Assembly (NCBI GenBank): GCA_016932575.1 | Contig: JAFGCO010000059.1 | Location: forward strand, 1 to 64,000 | Length of the DNA: 64,000 bases | From: a bacterium | GTDB lineage: Bacteria > Zhuqueibacterota > QNDG01 > JAFGCO01 | Direction: 5' to 3' | Part shown: positions 25,195 through 33,459 of the stretch, in pieces | Position numbering within the stretch: the stretch's first letter is position 1 | Layout of the letters: each line of letters begins with the position of its first letter | The notes under the pieces: generated by a model | The model's input: only the letters and a program-made list of their open reading frames with translations | What the model was told of the DNA's origin: nothing | Database searches by the model: none | Translations under genes and position numbers: made by a program

Positions 25195-25560
25195 ACTGCT
25201 GAACGTTGGAAAATCACAAATTACAAATCACAAATAACAAACAATATCGAAATTACAAATGACAAATTCCAAACACACTTTTCTTTGTTTGTGATTTTTA
25301 TTATTGGAATTTGGAATTTGAAATTTGTTTTTTTTTACACCAGCCATCAATATGTTCTCTTTGCCTTTAATCCCTTCCTTAATTCTTTGGTTTTATTCTT
25401 TTCTCGTATTTCTAATTATTTTATCTCTCGTTTATTTTCCTGATTCCTGTCTCTTGTTTCTTGATTCTTTTTCTCCGTTTTTCCTCTTCTCCGTTTCACC
25501 GTTCCAGCCTCTCAACCCACGACTCTAAGACTCAACATTTCCTCTATTTTCCGTATATCC
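25195..25560 (-). repeat. Dispersed composite repeat, copy D (inverted, diverged)
   Basis: Occupies most of the 524-bp gap between the two glycosyltransferase genes. It has the gttggaaaatcacaaat start, A-rich words acaaattacaaatcacaaat, the block gacaaattccaaacacac, then T-rich tttgtttgtgattt and ttggaatttggaatttg, and, after a more diverged stretch, octamer units gactctaagactc (25518-25533). The caaattccaaa (25263-25273) and tttggaatttg (25310-25320) arms are complementary. The gatggcaaggatt block of copies A-C is missing or decayed here. Bases 25119-25194 and 25561-25585 show nothing recognisable. Confidence 0.75.
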
Positions 25561-25585
25561 CTTATTTCCGCATTTCTTCTTATTT

Positions 25586-26719
25586 TTATCCCCCGGTCAT
25601 CGTTTTTGAATACCGGGTTTCCTTCCATTTAAACTTTCCAAATTGTCCCCACAATCCAAAAATTACCACATAAGGAATATGGATAAACATGGCAACGGGA
25701 AAAAACCTGAGTAAACGCACTTGTGAAAATATTCTGGCCGTACGATATACGAGCAAAAATTCCGTACACGCCTTCAATCCGAATACAAGCAGCATCCACG
25801 GATAAAGGGTTGGAAAAAATAATGCGCTCAATAAAGACAGATTGAACAGATAGACGCCGATGAGACTCCATTTTAATCCTGTGCGGTAATGCAGCCCCTT
25901 GGATGCATGTCGGATTCGCTGATTAGAGAATTCTCCAAAGCTGCCTGCCGGTCGTGCCGGTACCACAGAATGAGGGTCAATTGAAAACCGAACCTGATAA
26001 TTTGTATTTTCCGTGATTAAATGAAGCAGAAGGTCGTCATCTCCTGAAATAAACTGGCCAGTCGCCCTGAAGCCGCCGATTGATTGAAAAACAGATTTGC
26101 GATAGGCCAGATTGCGGCCGGCACAGGTCAAAGGCAATCCGGCTCCGAAACTGCCGGCCATGACACTGGCCAGTCCCAATGCTTCCAGAGCGATAAACGA
26201 ACTCAGGGCAGAGGCAGGCGCCGCGGCTGTCAGAGGAGAATATCCGGCCACCAGGGCCACATTGTCCTCAAAATAGGCAACCATCGAAGAAATCCATCCG
26301 GATTGCGGCCTGCAGTCCGCGTCTGTGGTGAGTATAATATCACCTTTTGCCGATGCGATGCCCTGTTGAAGCGCATATTTTTTTGGTGCCATTTTCGGAT
26401 AAAGAACATTAATGTCTATACATTGTAAATTAGATGAACTGTGCATCATCGTACGCACAATGTCTCCTGTATGGTCCTCAGAGCGGTCATTGACTACAAT
26501 GATTTCAAATTTTGTCTGCGGATAAGTTTGATGAATTACGGCATTCAGACAAGATCCGATATTGCTTTCTTCATTTCGCGCGGGAATAATGACCGATACA
26601 AAGGGACGAATAGCTGCGTTTCCGGTTGAAAGGGCAGTTGTTCCCAGAATCAGCCGGATACAGATGCTTATATAAAACAGACCGAATAAGAGAATAGATG
26701 CGAGAATGATCCAATTCAC
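25586..26719 (-). CDS. GT2 glycosyltransferase, membrane-anchored (paralogue)
   Basis: A 377-residue family 2 glycosyltransferase with an N-terminal membrane helix (about 3-24) and C-terminal helices (about 285-350). Motifs: VSVIIPARNEESNI, EIIVVNDRSEDHTGDIV, ILTTDADCRPQSGW, ISGDDDLLLHLI and QRIRHASKG, where QRIRH replaces the QxxRW motif (Trp to His), which may alter donor handling or activity. It is a paralogue of the enzyme at 23910-25061, separated from it by a repeat element. The start is a GTG at 26719 with no obvious ribosome site, so an alternative start is possible. It probably elongates or decorates the same glycan or glycolipid. Confidence 0.85.
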   Translation of the reverse strand: MNWIILASILLFGLFYISICIRLILGTTALSTGNAAIRPFVSVIIPARNEESNIGSCLNAVIHQTYPQTKFEIIVVNDRSEDHTGDIVRTMMHSSSNLQCIDINVLYPKMAPKKYALQQGIASAKGDIILTTDADCRPQSGWISSMVAYFEDNVALVAGYSPLTAAAPASALSSFIALEALGLASVMAGSFGAGLPLTCAGRNLAYRKSVFQSIGGFRATGQFISGDDDLLLHLITENTNYQVRFSIDPHSVVPARPAGSFGEFSNQRIRHASKGLHYRTGLKWSLIGVYLFNLSLLSALFFPTLYPWMLLVFGLKACTEFLLVYRTARIFSQVRLLRFFPVAMFIHIPYVVIFGLWGQFGKFKWKETRYSKTMTGG

Positions 26720-26776
26720 AGAATCGCCGTTGTTTTTATCAATGATTCATGGCTAATGATCATGACAGATTCCAAA

Positions 26777-26842
26777 AAGGCCGGTTTGAAGGTATGCATC
26801 GTTTTGTATGGTATACATGGAAAAGATATTCAAACCAGCCTT
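26777..26842 (-). terminator. Probable terminator after the Wzi-family gene
   Basis: On the minus strand AAGGCTGGTTTGAA (26842-26829) pairs with TTCAAACCGGCCTT (26790-26777) over 14 bp with one G-T wobble; a TTTTT run follows. The loop is long (38 bases), so this is less certain than the other terminators. Confidence 0.45.
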
Positions 26843-26980
26843 ACGAAAATACAAAAAAGCTTGAAATATTTCAACCGGTTTTCTTGGATTTCGATTATTA
26901 TTTATTGAATAATGCAGAAAAAATGGATCCGCTTTATAAAAAGCCAGGCCCAGGCTTTCAGAAGAGCTGTCGAATGTTAA

Positions 26981-28531
26981 TTAATAATTCAACTGAAAAT
27001 GCAATTGTATCTGATTGTAATTCTTATTTTTATCCCGTTCTCCGAGAACATTCGAAACCCGATGATAGGAATAGCCTGATTTGAGGTAACAGTCTTTCAG
27101 GAGCTGGTACTCCATTTCAAATCCAATGATTTCATGGGACTCCACCACTCCTGACAGGAATTTTTTTCGGGTGCTTTCGGTTCTATTGGCGGGTGTATAT
27201 AAATCGCCCTCGCCGTGGCGCGTGCGGTTTATATAGAATGTACTGTTGAAAATCCGGGACACCCAATATCCAATTTGTATATGTACATTATCGCTGTTCG
27301 GGCCCAGCCAGTGCCCGATGGATCGGCCATATTGCTGATAGATATTCAAAGAATCCTGATGGGTATACACATAGGGTTCGATTCGGGCGTATTCCATTTG
27401 AAGATCCCATCCACGGAATCCGAATAAATCCAGCCAGCGCCAGCCGACAAGCAGCGCCCATTTGTTACCGTAATAGGTCAACGGATTTTCAGAAGAGGTA
27501 TAATCATCCAGAAAGAGTTCCAGGTACAGTTTATGATTTTTCCACGGAAATAAATTCGCATCAAACGCCATGGTGTTGTTATCCCGGTCGCCCAGATGAT
27601 GCTCGGCCACATGGTATGGCATAAGCGGGTTTAAATACATGGGTTCAATGTCCCGGTTACCATAGATAACAAGTTCGCTTCCGGCAACAGACAGCCAGGG
27701 AGAAATACGAAATTCCAGGCGGTGTGCGGCCAAATATTTTGGAGCCTGCGTGTAATTGAGCTTGCCATGGATACTTGTGAATTGAAACCGTGTAAAGAAG
27801 ACCTGAAGACGGAGCATGTCAAAGTAGGCGTCATGGTTTGACAGCATAAGGTTTCCCTGTTGACCCGGACCCCATCGGGCTTCGTCTCTGCCAAATTCAA
27901 TATTGACGTGTGGCAGATGAAATAAAAAGTAAGCGGAAGCGTTGTCAGTAAAAGTGTTTTTCCCTGATATGATAATTGGTGCGCCCCGTGAGGGATCGAA
28001 TTGTTCTTCTTCAAATGCTTCCCCCTTTCGCAGTGTGTTGTAAGCATGAAGAAAATATCCCAATTGATCGGTGAGCTGTCCACGTAAATAGCCGCCTCCT
28101 GTGGTATGCGAGATCGTGCTTCCGCGATCGCCGCTCTGTCGGATGATTTGCTGATCAAGAAGCAGATCGGCATCGGCTCTGTACCGGCCGTCTGATTCTG
28201 ACCAGGTTAAAAGATGCCTTTCATGAAATTTGGATTGTATTTTTATGTCATGGGAAATGAGATCACCCACAAATTCACCTTTGAATTGTTCAAACAGGCT
28301 GATTTCGGATTCAGTAAGCCTCTCTGTATGAATCGATTTTTGGATTTCGATAAAGGCTTTTACGATTTCCTTGCGTGTAAAAGGATAACTGCCATATTGA
28401 GAAGACAATATGCCTTTGCACTGCATGCGGTCCAAAAAATCATAGACGCGGTGATTGAGCGGCACAAATACTGGCTGGGCAATCAGGAAACTTGCGCCCA
28501 AAAGAATAAAAATGAAACAAAGTTTCTTCAA
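26981..28531 (-). CDS. Capsule assembly Wzi-family outer-membrane barrel
   Basis: A 516-residue exported protein with a signal peptide (about 1-18). The N-terminal FVPLNHRVYDFLDRMQCKGIL is the helical plug-like region typical of Wzi-family proteins; the rest is a run of amphipathic beta strands with INFEFGRDE, RWGPGQQGNLMLS-type loops and a terminal aromatic residue (LHFQLNY), all as in an outer-membrane barrel. Wzi anchors or assembles surface polysaccharide. The gene starts at a TTG (28531) behind a promoter of good quality. Its position next to two glycosyltransferases fits a role in cell-surface glycan. No capsule export genes (wza/wzc) are in the window. Confidence 0.8.
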   Translation of the reverse strand: MKKLCFIFILLGASFLIAQPVFVPLNHRVYDFLDRMQCKGILSSQYGSYPFTRKEIVKAFIEIQKSIHTERLTESEISLFEQFKGEFVGDLISHDIKIQSKFHERHLLTWSESDGRYRADADLLLDQQIIRQSGDRGSTISHTTGGGYLRGQLTDQLGYFLHAYNTLRKGEAFEEEQFDPSRGAPIIISGKNTFTDNASAYFLFHLPHVNIEFGRDEARWGPGQQGNLMLSNHDAYFDMLRLQVFFTRFQFTSIHGKLNYTQAPKYLAAHRLEFRISPWLSVAGSELVIYGNRDIEPMYLNPLMPYHVAEHHLGDRDNNTMAFDANLFPWKNHKLYLELFLDDYTSSENPLTYYGNKWALLVGWRWLDLFGFRGWDLQMEYARIEPYVYTHQDSLNIYQQYGRSIGHWLGPNSDNVHIQIGYWVSRIFNSTFYINRTRHGEGDLYTPANRTESTRKKFLSGVVESHEIIGFEMEYQLLKDCYLKSGYSYHRVSNVLGERDKNKNYNQIQLHFQLNY

Positions 28532-28593
28532 CTGGCGTTACTCCAGTGGGATTTTTTGGGAGCAAAAGATACAATTCTTCAGTAAGCCTGATT

Positions 28594-28622
28594 ATCTTAA
28601 CGTTTATTTCAATGAATGTCAA
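28594..28622 (-). promoter_or_regulatory. Sigma70-type promoter of the Wzi-family gene
   Basis: Minus strand: perfect TTGACA (28622-28617), 17-bp spacer, TAAGAT (28599-28594). It is divergent from the promoter at 28636-28664. Confidence 0.65.
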
Positions 28623-28635
28623 GAAAAAAAGTGCC

Positions 28636-28664
28636 TTGATTATCGATCGAGGATTTTCTATGTT
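28636..28664 (+). promoter_or_regulatory. Sigma70-type promoter of the DUF4835 gene
   Basis: TTGATT (28636-28641), 17-bp spacer, TATGTT (28659-28664), about 40 bp before the ATG at 28704; it rules out the earlier TTG at 28680 as a sensible start. Confidence 0.6.
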
Positions 28665-28703
28665 TTATAGAAGGATGAATTGACCCTGTCTGAGGAGGAT
28701 CGT

Positions 28704-29540
28704 ATGTTTTTTAAAAAAATCAGCTTGATTTGTTTCTGGGGGACGATATTATTTTGCTTTTCAACATATTCACAAAGTCTGGAATCCGGTGTGACTTTAA
28801 CCTTGGAATTACTGCCTATGGAAAAGCAGGAAAAACTCAGGGAGTTTCACGAAGCCATTGAAAGATATATCGATGAGCATGACTGGACGGGCCATGGCTC
28901 CGAAGAACCGCTGACCATTACCATTAATCTTCAACTCCAGGAAGCAAGCAGCAGTTTTGAGGACAGGTATTCGGGAATTTTTATGATATCCAATAATTCC
29001 GATATGCAATATTATGATAAATACTGGCGTTTTCCTTATTCTCCTGAGACGATGCTGGAACACAGCAGTGTGTATCATCCGTTTACGGGTTTTATTGATT
29101 TTTATATTTATGTGATTTTGGGGGGGGAATTTGACAAGCTGGGCCCGATGCTGGGGACACCGTTTTATGAAAAAGCCAGACAGGTAGCCGATCAGGCTTT
29201 ATTTGATGCACAGTTCAGTACCGGCTGGAAAGAACGTTCAGAGTTTATCGACCGGCTCATGGGCGAGGAAAACAAACTCTTCAGAAAGATGAAAGACCAA
29301 TACTATCTTGGATTGTCTTATGTCGAAGATGATGATGCCATGGTTAAGAAATATTGCCGGGAGGCTGTCGATCTAATGGAAAAAATATTTAAAAAAGATT
29401 CGGAGCATAAGGACGCCATAAATTTTTTAAAAGCGCATCATCTTGAGATCATTGAAATTTTTCAGGATGAACCGGATGTGCTAAGAAAGATGATCCGGAT
29501 CGATCCGGATCGGTCAGATACATATAAGAAGTATTTGTAG
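28704..29540 (+). CDS. DUF4835 family exported protein
   Basis: A 278-residue protein with a signal peptide (about 1-23, ending TYSQS). Family-like segments are LREFHEAIERYIDEHDWTG, ITINLQLQEASSSFEDRYSG, the short PFTGFIDFYIYVILGGEFDKLG and FYEKARQVADQAL, and GWKERSEFIDRLMGEENKLFRKMKDQYYLGL. This order matches DUF4835, a periplasmic or outer-membrane family common in Bacteroidota and related phyla with no known function. In many genomes it is near coenzyme A or DNA repair genes; here it stands alone. The ATG at 28704 follows GAGGAGGAT. It is convergent with the nuclease gene. Confidence 0.7.
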   Translation: MFFKKISLICFWGTILFCFSTYSQSLESGVTLTLELLPMEKQEKLREFHEAIERYIDEHDWTGHGSEEPLTITINLQLQEASSSFEDRYSGIFMISNNSDMQYYDKYWRFPYSPETMLEHSSVYHPFTGFIDFYIYVILGGEFDKLGPMLGTPFYEKARQVADQALFDAQFSTGWKERSEFIDRLMGEENKLFRKMKDQYYLGLSYVEDDDAMVKKYCREAVDLMEKIFKKDSEHKDAINFLKAHHLEIIEIFQDEPDVLRKMIRIDPDRSDTYKKYL

Positions 29541-29649
29541 CAGTGAAATAAATTTTCATGCAAATCCAGAATCTTTGTATCCGTGCTTTGGATTTTTCAA
29601 CTATCGTTACAATAAAATGATTTTTCGTTCCCGCCGGCTTCAGTTACGG

Positions 29650-31047
29650 TTAAATTTGATATTTTTCTCCGCGGGAAGGCACATGAACATTTTGTACAAT
29701 ATCAGATTGAATCATTTCCGCCAGTGTTTCCGCGGATTCGGTTTCACCGTGAACCACAAAGACTTCCTGCAATCGATTTTTATTCATCCCGCGATAATAG
29801 GACATTAATTCATTTTGATCTGCATGGGCACTGAATCCATTCATGACTTCCACATGTGCGCGGAGCGGAACTTCATCCCCGAATATTTTAATTTTCGGCT
29901 GACGGTCCACGATTTTCCGACCCAGTGTGTTTTCGGCCATAAAACCAATCGTCAAAATGGTGTTTTTGGAATCCGGGGCATTATTTTTAAGATGATGCAG
30001 AATCCTGCCCGCTTCACACATACCGGATGCAGAAATAATCATGCAGGGTTCATTGACTGTATTCAGTTTTTTCGAATCCTCAACGTGACGGATGTATTTT
30101 AACCGATAAAAACCAAAGGGGTCTTCATGATTCGATAAAAAGAGATCACGGGTCTCTTTATCAAAACATTCGGTGTGAAGTCGAAAAATCTCGGTCACGT
30201 TGACAGAAAGCGGACTGTCCACATAGATAGGGATTTCCGGCAGGTTTCCTTCACTTTGCAGCTCGTGAAGAAAGTAGACCAGTTCCTGCGTCCGCCCCAC
30301 AGAAAATGACGGCACAATGATTTTACCTCCCCGCTGTACCGTGTCCTGTACTGTTTTTTGCACACAGCTTTTCATGTCTTCAATCGGGTCATGAAACCGG
30401 TTTCCGTAAGTGGATTCTGTTATCAGGATATCGGTTTCTTTCACTTGGATCGGATCTTTAATGATGGGCAGATTTTTGCGTCCGAGATCACCGGTAAAGG
30501 TGACTCTGCGGTTTTTCCCGTTTTCCTCAATGTCGATGACAACAATTGCGGATCCCAGAATGTGACCCGCGTCAAAAAATGTAACCTGAACATCGGGCAG
30601 AACAGAGAACGGACGCTCGTATCCAAGGCCTATAAAATGAGATATACAGTTTTCTGCATCTTCCATGACATATAGAGGCTGAACCGGAGGCAGCCCTTTT
30701 TTTTCATGTTTTTTATTGATATATTCGGCATCTTTCTGCTGAATGTGCGCGGAATCGCGGAGCATAATATTGGCAAGGTCCTGAGTGGCGTGTGTACAAA
30801 AAACCGGACCGCTAAATCCTTGTTTTACCAGTTGGGGAATGTTGCCGCTGTGATCAATATGAGCATGAGACAGTATCATGACGTCAACAGATGCAGGATC
30901 AAAAGGAAATTGACTGTTTTTTTCAAAGGCTTCCTTCCGATGACCCTGAAAAAGGCCGCAATCCAGAAGAATTTTTTTCTCGGATACCGTAAGCATATGC
31001 ATTGATCCTGTGACTTCCCGTGCTGCTCCATAAAATTGCAATTCCAT
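29650..31047 (-). CDS. Metallo-beta-lactamase/beta-CASP family RNA nuclease
   Basis: A 465-residue cytoplasmic protein of the Ysh1/CPSF73-like class. The zinc motif is LSHAHIDHSGNIP (HxHxDH) near residue 60; further metal ligands are in FDAGHILGSA and FTGDLG. The beta-CASP domain (about 200-350) has IIVPSFSVGRTQELVYFL and ISASGMCEAGRILHHL, and the C-terminal motifs are MNGFSAHADQNEL and FVVHGE. These enzymes cleave RNA. The start is at 31047, where GAGGTGA precedes the ATG and the conserved MELQFYGAAREVTGS begins; an open upstream stretch has no ribosome site. It is transcribed divergently from the OmpA-like gene. Confidence 0.88.
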   Translation of the reverse strand: MELQFYGAAREVTGSMHMLTVSEKKILLDCGLFQGHRKEAFEKNSQFPFDPASVDVMILSHAHIDHSGNIPQLVKQGFSGPVFCTHATQDLANIMLRDSAHIQQKDAEYINKKHEKKGLPPVQPLYVMEDAENCISHFIGLGYERPFSVLPDVQVTFFDAGHILGSAIVVIDIEENGKNRRVTFTGDLGRKNLPIIKDPIQVKETDILITESTYGNRFHDPIEDMKSCVQKTVQDTVQRGGKIIVPSFSVGRTQELVYFLHELQSEGNLPEIPIYVDSPLSVNVTEIFRLHTECFDKETRDLFLSNHEDPFGFYRLKYIRHVEDSKKLNTVNEPCMIISASGMCEAGRILHHLKNNAPDSKNTILTIGFMAENTLGRKIVDRQPKIKIFGDEVPLRAHVEVMNGFSAHADQNELMSYYRGMNKNRLQEVFVVHGETESAETLAEMIQSDIVQNVHVPSRGEKYQI

Positions 31048-31081
31048 ATTCACCTCAATAGTTAAATCCTCAGATTCATTA

Positions 31082-31110
31082 AAATTAAGAAATGGCTTTT
31101 TCTCAAACAA
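31082..31110 (-). promoter_or_regulatory. Sigma70-type promoter of the beta-CASP nuclease
   Basis: Minus strand: TTGTTT (31110-31105), 17-bp spacer, TAATTT (31087-31082), 35 bp before the start at 31047. Confidence 0.4.
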
Positions 31111-31152
31111 GAGAAAATTCAAATAATTGTTATTCAAGTTTCGGAGCGCAGG

Positions 31153-31181
31153 TTGACTGAGAAGGGAAAAGAGGCTTTACT
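31153..31181 (+). promoter_or_regulatory. Sigma70-type promoter of the OmpA-like gene and dgt
   Basis: TTGACT (31153-31158), 17-bp spacer, TTTACT (31176-31181), 31 bp before the ATG at 31212. Confidence 0.45.
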
Positions 31182-31211
31182 TTAATTTATGAATTTTATA
31201 TATTTTTTAAA

Positions 31212-32294
31212 ATGCAGGTATTTCAAACACATGCCTTTTTTTGGGGATTCATCGGCTGTATCTTTCTGTGGGGAGGGCAGGGTGTTTCATCTGCCGATAT
31301 ATCCTCGAATACGAATATTTCAGATTCTTTGACGGTTCAGAATTCATTGAAGGTACTGGAATCTTACGAAGATACACTGAAATCCGTTCAAATGCCCGCA
31401 GATACGACAGCATCCTTGTCTGCCGGGAATACAGAAATGATACGGTCCGGTTATTCATACAGCACTAACTGGTCCTGGCTTGCAATGGGAGAGATCAGCT
31501 TTGCAGATTCTGTTCTGCTTTACGATCCTGGTGCTCCTGGAATCGGAACCGGAGATGAACCGGATTCTGTATTTCAAAATAGCCGTTACTGTCTGGGTCC
31601 GCCGGATCACAAAGATAGTACAAATGGATTTCTTTCTCTGGGATCCGGGGGAACATTGATTCTTGAATTTACAGACAATGTTTTTTTTGACAATTCCGGC
31701 CCGGATCTTTATTTTTGGATTCCCGATACGGTCCCGGAAGAAGCTCAGGTCTGGATCAGTCAGGACGGAATTGTGTACCAGAAAGCCGGAACCGTATCGT
31801 CTGAATCTCCATTCCTGGATATTTCAGGAATCGTCAAACCAGGAGAATTTTATACAATTTTAAAAATTCGGGATAATTCTTTACAGGGAAGAAGAGCCTG
31901 GCCTTCCTCCGGGACCGATATTGACGCAGTAGCGGCCATTCATACAGCCATTGTCGAAGTACTTCCTGTGAAAGCACTTTTCGACCCGATGCAGACAATG
32001 TTAAAAACGGAGGCATCGGATTACCTGACTCCTGTCGCTGATTTGATCCGCGGGTATCCGGGCGGACAAGTACTCATTGAAGTTTATACAGACAATGTCG
32101 GTACACAGGATTATAATTTACTGCTGTCTCAGAGATGGGCCAAAGAGATCCGGGATTTTTATTTTCGGGATGCCAATATCAGAAATGTCCGGTACATACC
32201 CGTTGGCGTGGGAAATTCCAGACAATTTATCGATCCGCACCGCAGATATAATAATTCAGGCGGCATGGTGATGATTATCATATTTAAAGGATAG
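31212..32294 (+). CDS. Cell-surface protein with OmpA-like C-terminal domain
   Basis: A 360-residue exported protein with a signal peptide (about 1-28). The middle (about 115-235) is a beta-sandwich with YCLGPPDHKDSTNGFLSLGSGGTLILEFTD, GPDLYFWIP, VWISQDGIVYQKAG and SSGTDIDAVAAIHT, a pattern common in surface proteins of FCB bacteria. The last ~110 residues resemble an OmpA peptidoglycan-binding domain (LTPVADLIRGYPGGQVLIEVYTDNVG...NLLLSQRWAKEIRDFYF), with the Asp and Arg of the diaminopimelate site partly kept. It probably links outer membrane and wall. The ATG lacks a clear ribosome site; the start is therefore less sure. The dgt gene follows after 12 bp. Confidence 0.7.
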   Translation: MQVFQTHAFFWGFIGCIFLWGGQGVSSADISSNTNISDSLTVQNSLKVLESYEDTLKSVQMPADTTASLSAGNTEMIRSGYSYSTNWSWLAMGEISFADSVLLYDPGAPGIGTGDEPDSVFQNSRYCLGPPDHKDSTNGFLSLGSGGTLILEFTDNVFFDNSGPDLYFWIPDTVPEEAQVWISQDGIVYQKAGTVSSESPFLDISGIVKPGEFYTILKIRDNSLQGRRAWPSSGTDIDAVAAIHTAIVEVLPVKALFDPMQTMLKTEASDYLTPVADLIRGYPGGQVLIEVYTDNVGTQDYNLLLSQRWAKEIRDFYFRDANIRNVRYIPVGVGNSRQFIDPHRRYNNSGGMVMIIIFKG

Positions 32295-32306
32295 ACAGGG
32301 GTTTTT

Positions 32307-33401
32307 TTGAAAAATCCGCTTCCAAATACCTTATATCATTCCAGACTGAAACCGCGGCGTCCGGATATTCGCGGGGATTATTTTCGTGATCAGACAGCGA
32401 TCATTCACTCATCTCCGTTTCGCCGGTTAAAACATAAAACCCAGGTATTTTTTTCTCCGAAAAACGATCATATCTGCACACGTATTGAACATGTATTGCA
32501 TGTCTCTACAATTGCAACGACCCTCTGTAAAGGGCTCGGACTGGATGTTGAGCTCGCTCAGGCGATTGCATTGGGACATGATCTGGGGCATGCTCCCTTC
32601 GGCCATATCGGAGAGCTGGTCTTGAATCAACTGTCTCGATCCATTGGCGGATTCATTCATGAAGTGCACGGGCTTCGGGTCGTGGACAAGATAACAAGGA
32701 ACGGTCATGGCCTGAATCTGACATATGCAGTCCGTGACGGGATTGTGTCACATTGCGGCGAGCATTTTCAGAAATCAATCGCGCCTCAGAAAAAAGAAAA
32801 AACGCTTGAATCCATCAGTGCCCGTCAGACTGCGCCGCTGACATACGAGGGTTGCGCGGTCCGTGTGGCGGATAAAGTCGCTTATTTAGGCCGGGATATT
32901 GAGGACGCCATAACCGCCGGAATGATCAGGTCCAGAGACGTGCCCGATGTAATACGTAAGAGTCTGGGAAACACCAATGGTGAAATTATCGATACACTGG
33001 TTATGGATGTGATCCGTACATCCGCCGGCACCGATGCCGTTTCATTTTCAGATGAAAAGTATGATTTGATCTGCCAGTTGAAGAAGTTTAATTATAAAAG
33101 AATCTACAACCACGAGCAGATCAAAAAGAGCGATAAATCTGTCCGCTCACTAATTGAAGTTTTATATGGGCATCTCCTGATGGGTTATCAGAACTTAGAA
33201 TATGATTATCATGCATATAAAAATTCCGATTATCAGGTCGACCGAGATTTTGGAAAATTTATCAGCAATCGTACCGGCTTTTATCAAAAGGAGCGATATC
33301 CGGAACGATGTGTGGTGGATTTTGTGGCTGGTATGACGGATATCTATGCGCTTGAATCGGCCAATGAACTGCTCTTTCCGCGCCCGGTGGATCGGCGGTG
33401 A
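32307..33401 (+). CDS. dgt: Deoxyguanosine triphosphate triphosphohydrolase-like protein
   Basis: A 364-residue HD-domain enzyme that hydrolyses dGTP (or dNTPs) to the nucleoside and triphosphate, controlling nucleotide pools. Visible: SSPFRRLKHKTQVFF near the start, RIEHVLHVSTIATTL (first metal His), IALGHDLGHAPFGHIGE (the HD pair) and VADKVAYLGRDIEDAI (final Asp) near 195. Length matches the dNTPase 'type 2' group. The start is a TTG at 32307, only 12 bp after the OmpA-like gene, so they share a transcript. An ATG start could lie further in, but the conserved KNPLPNTLYHSR N-terminus supports the TTG. Confidence 0.87.
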   Translation: MKNPLPNTLYHSRLKPRRPDIRGDYFRDQTAIIHSSPFRRLKHKTQVFFSPKNDHICTRIEHVLHVSTIATTLCKGLGLDVELAQAIALGHDLGHAPFGHIGELVLNQLSRSIGGFIHEVHGLRVVDKITRNGHGLNLTYAVRDGIVSHCGEHFQKSIAPQKKEKTLESISARQTAPLTYEGCAVRVADKVAYLGRDIEDAITAGMIRSRDVPDVIRKSLGNTNGEIIDTLVMDVIRTSAGTDAVSFSDEKYDLICQLKKFNYKRIYNHEQIKKSDKSVRSLIEVLYGHLLMGYQNLEYDYHAYKNSDYQVDRDFGKFISNRTGFYQKERYPERCVVDFVAGMTDIYALESANELLFPRPVDRR

Positions 33402-33459
33402 GTTCGTATAAGCATACTTCAGGACTTATTTTTTCAATTGAGCCGGAAGAACGATTGAT

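Noticed and set aside
26749-27084. A 111-codon plus-strand frame
   Set aside because: It overlaps the 3' end of the Wzi-family gene and the terminator, with no ribosome site and no recognisable protein features.
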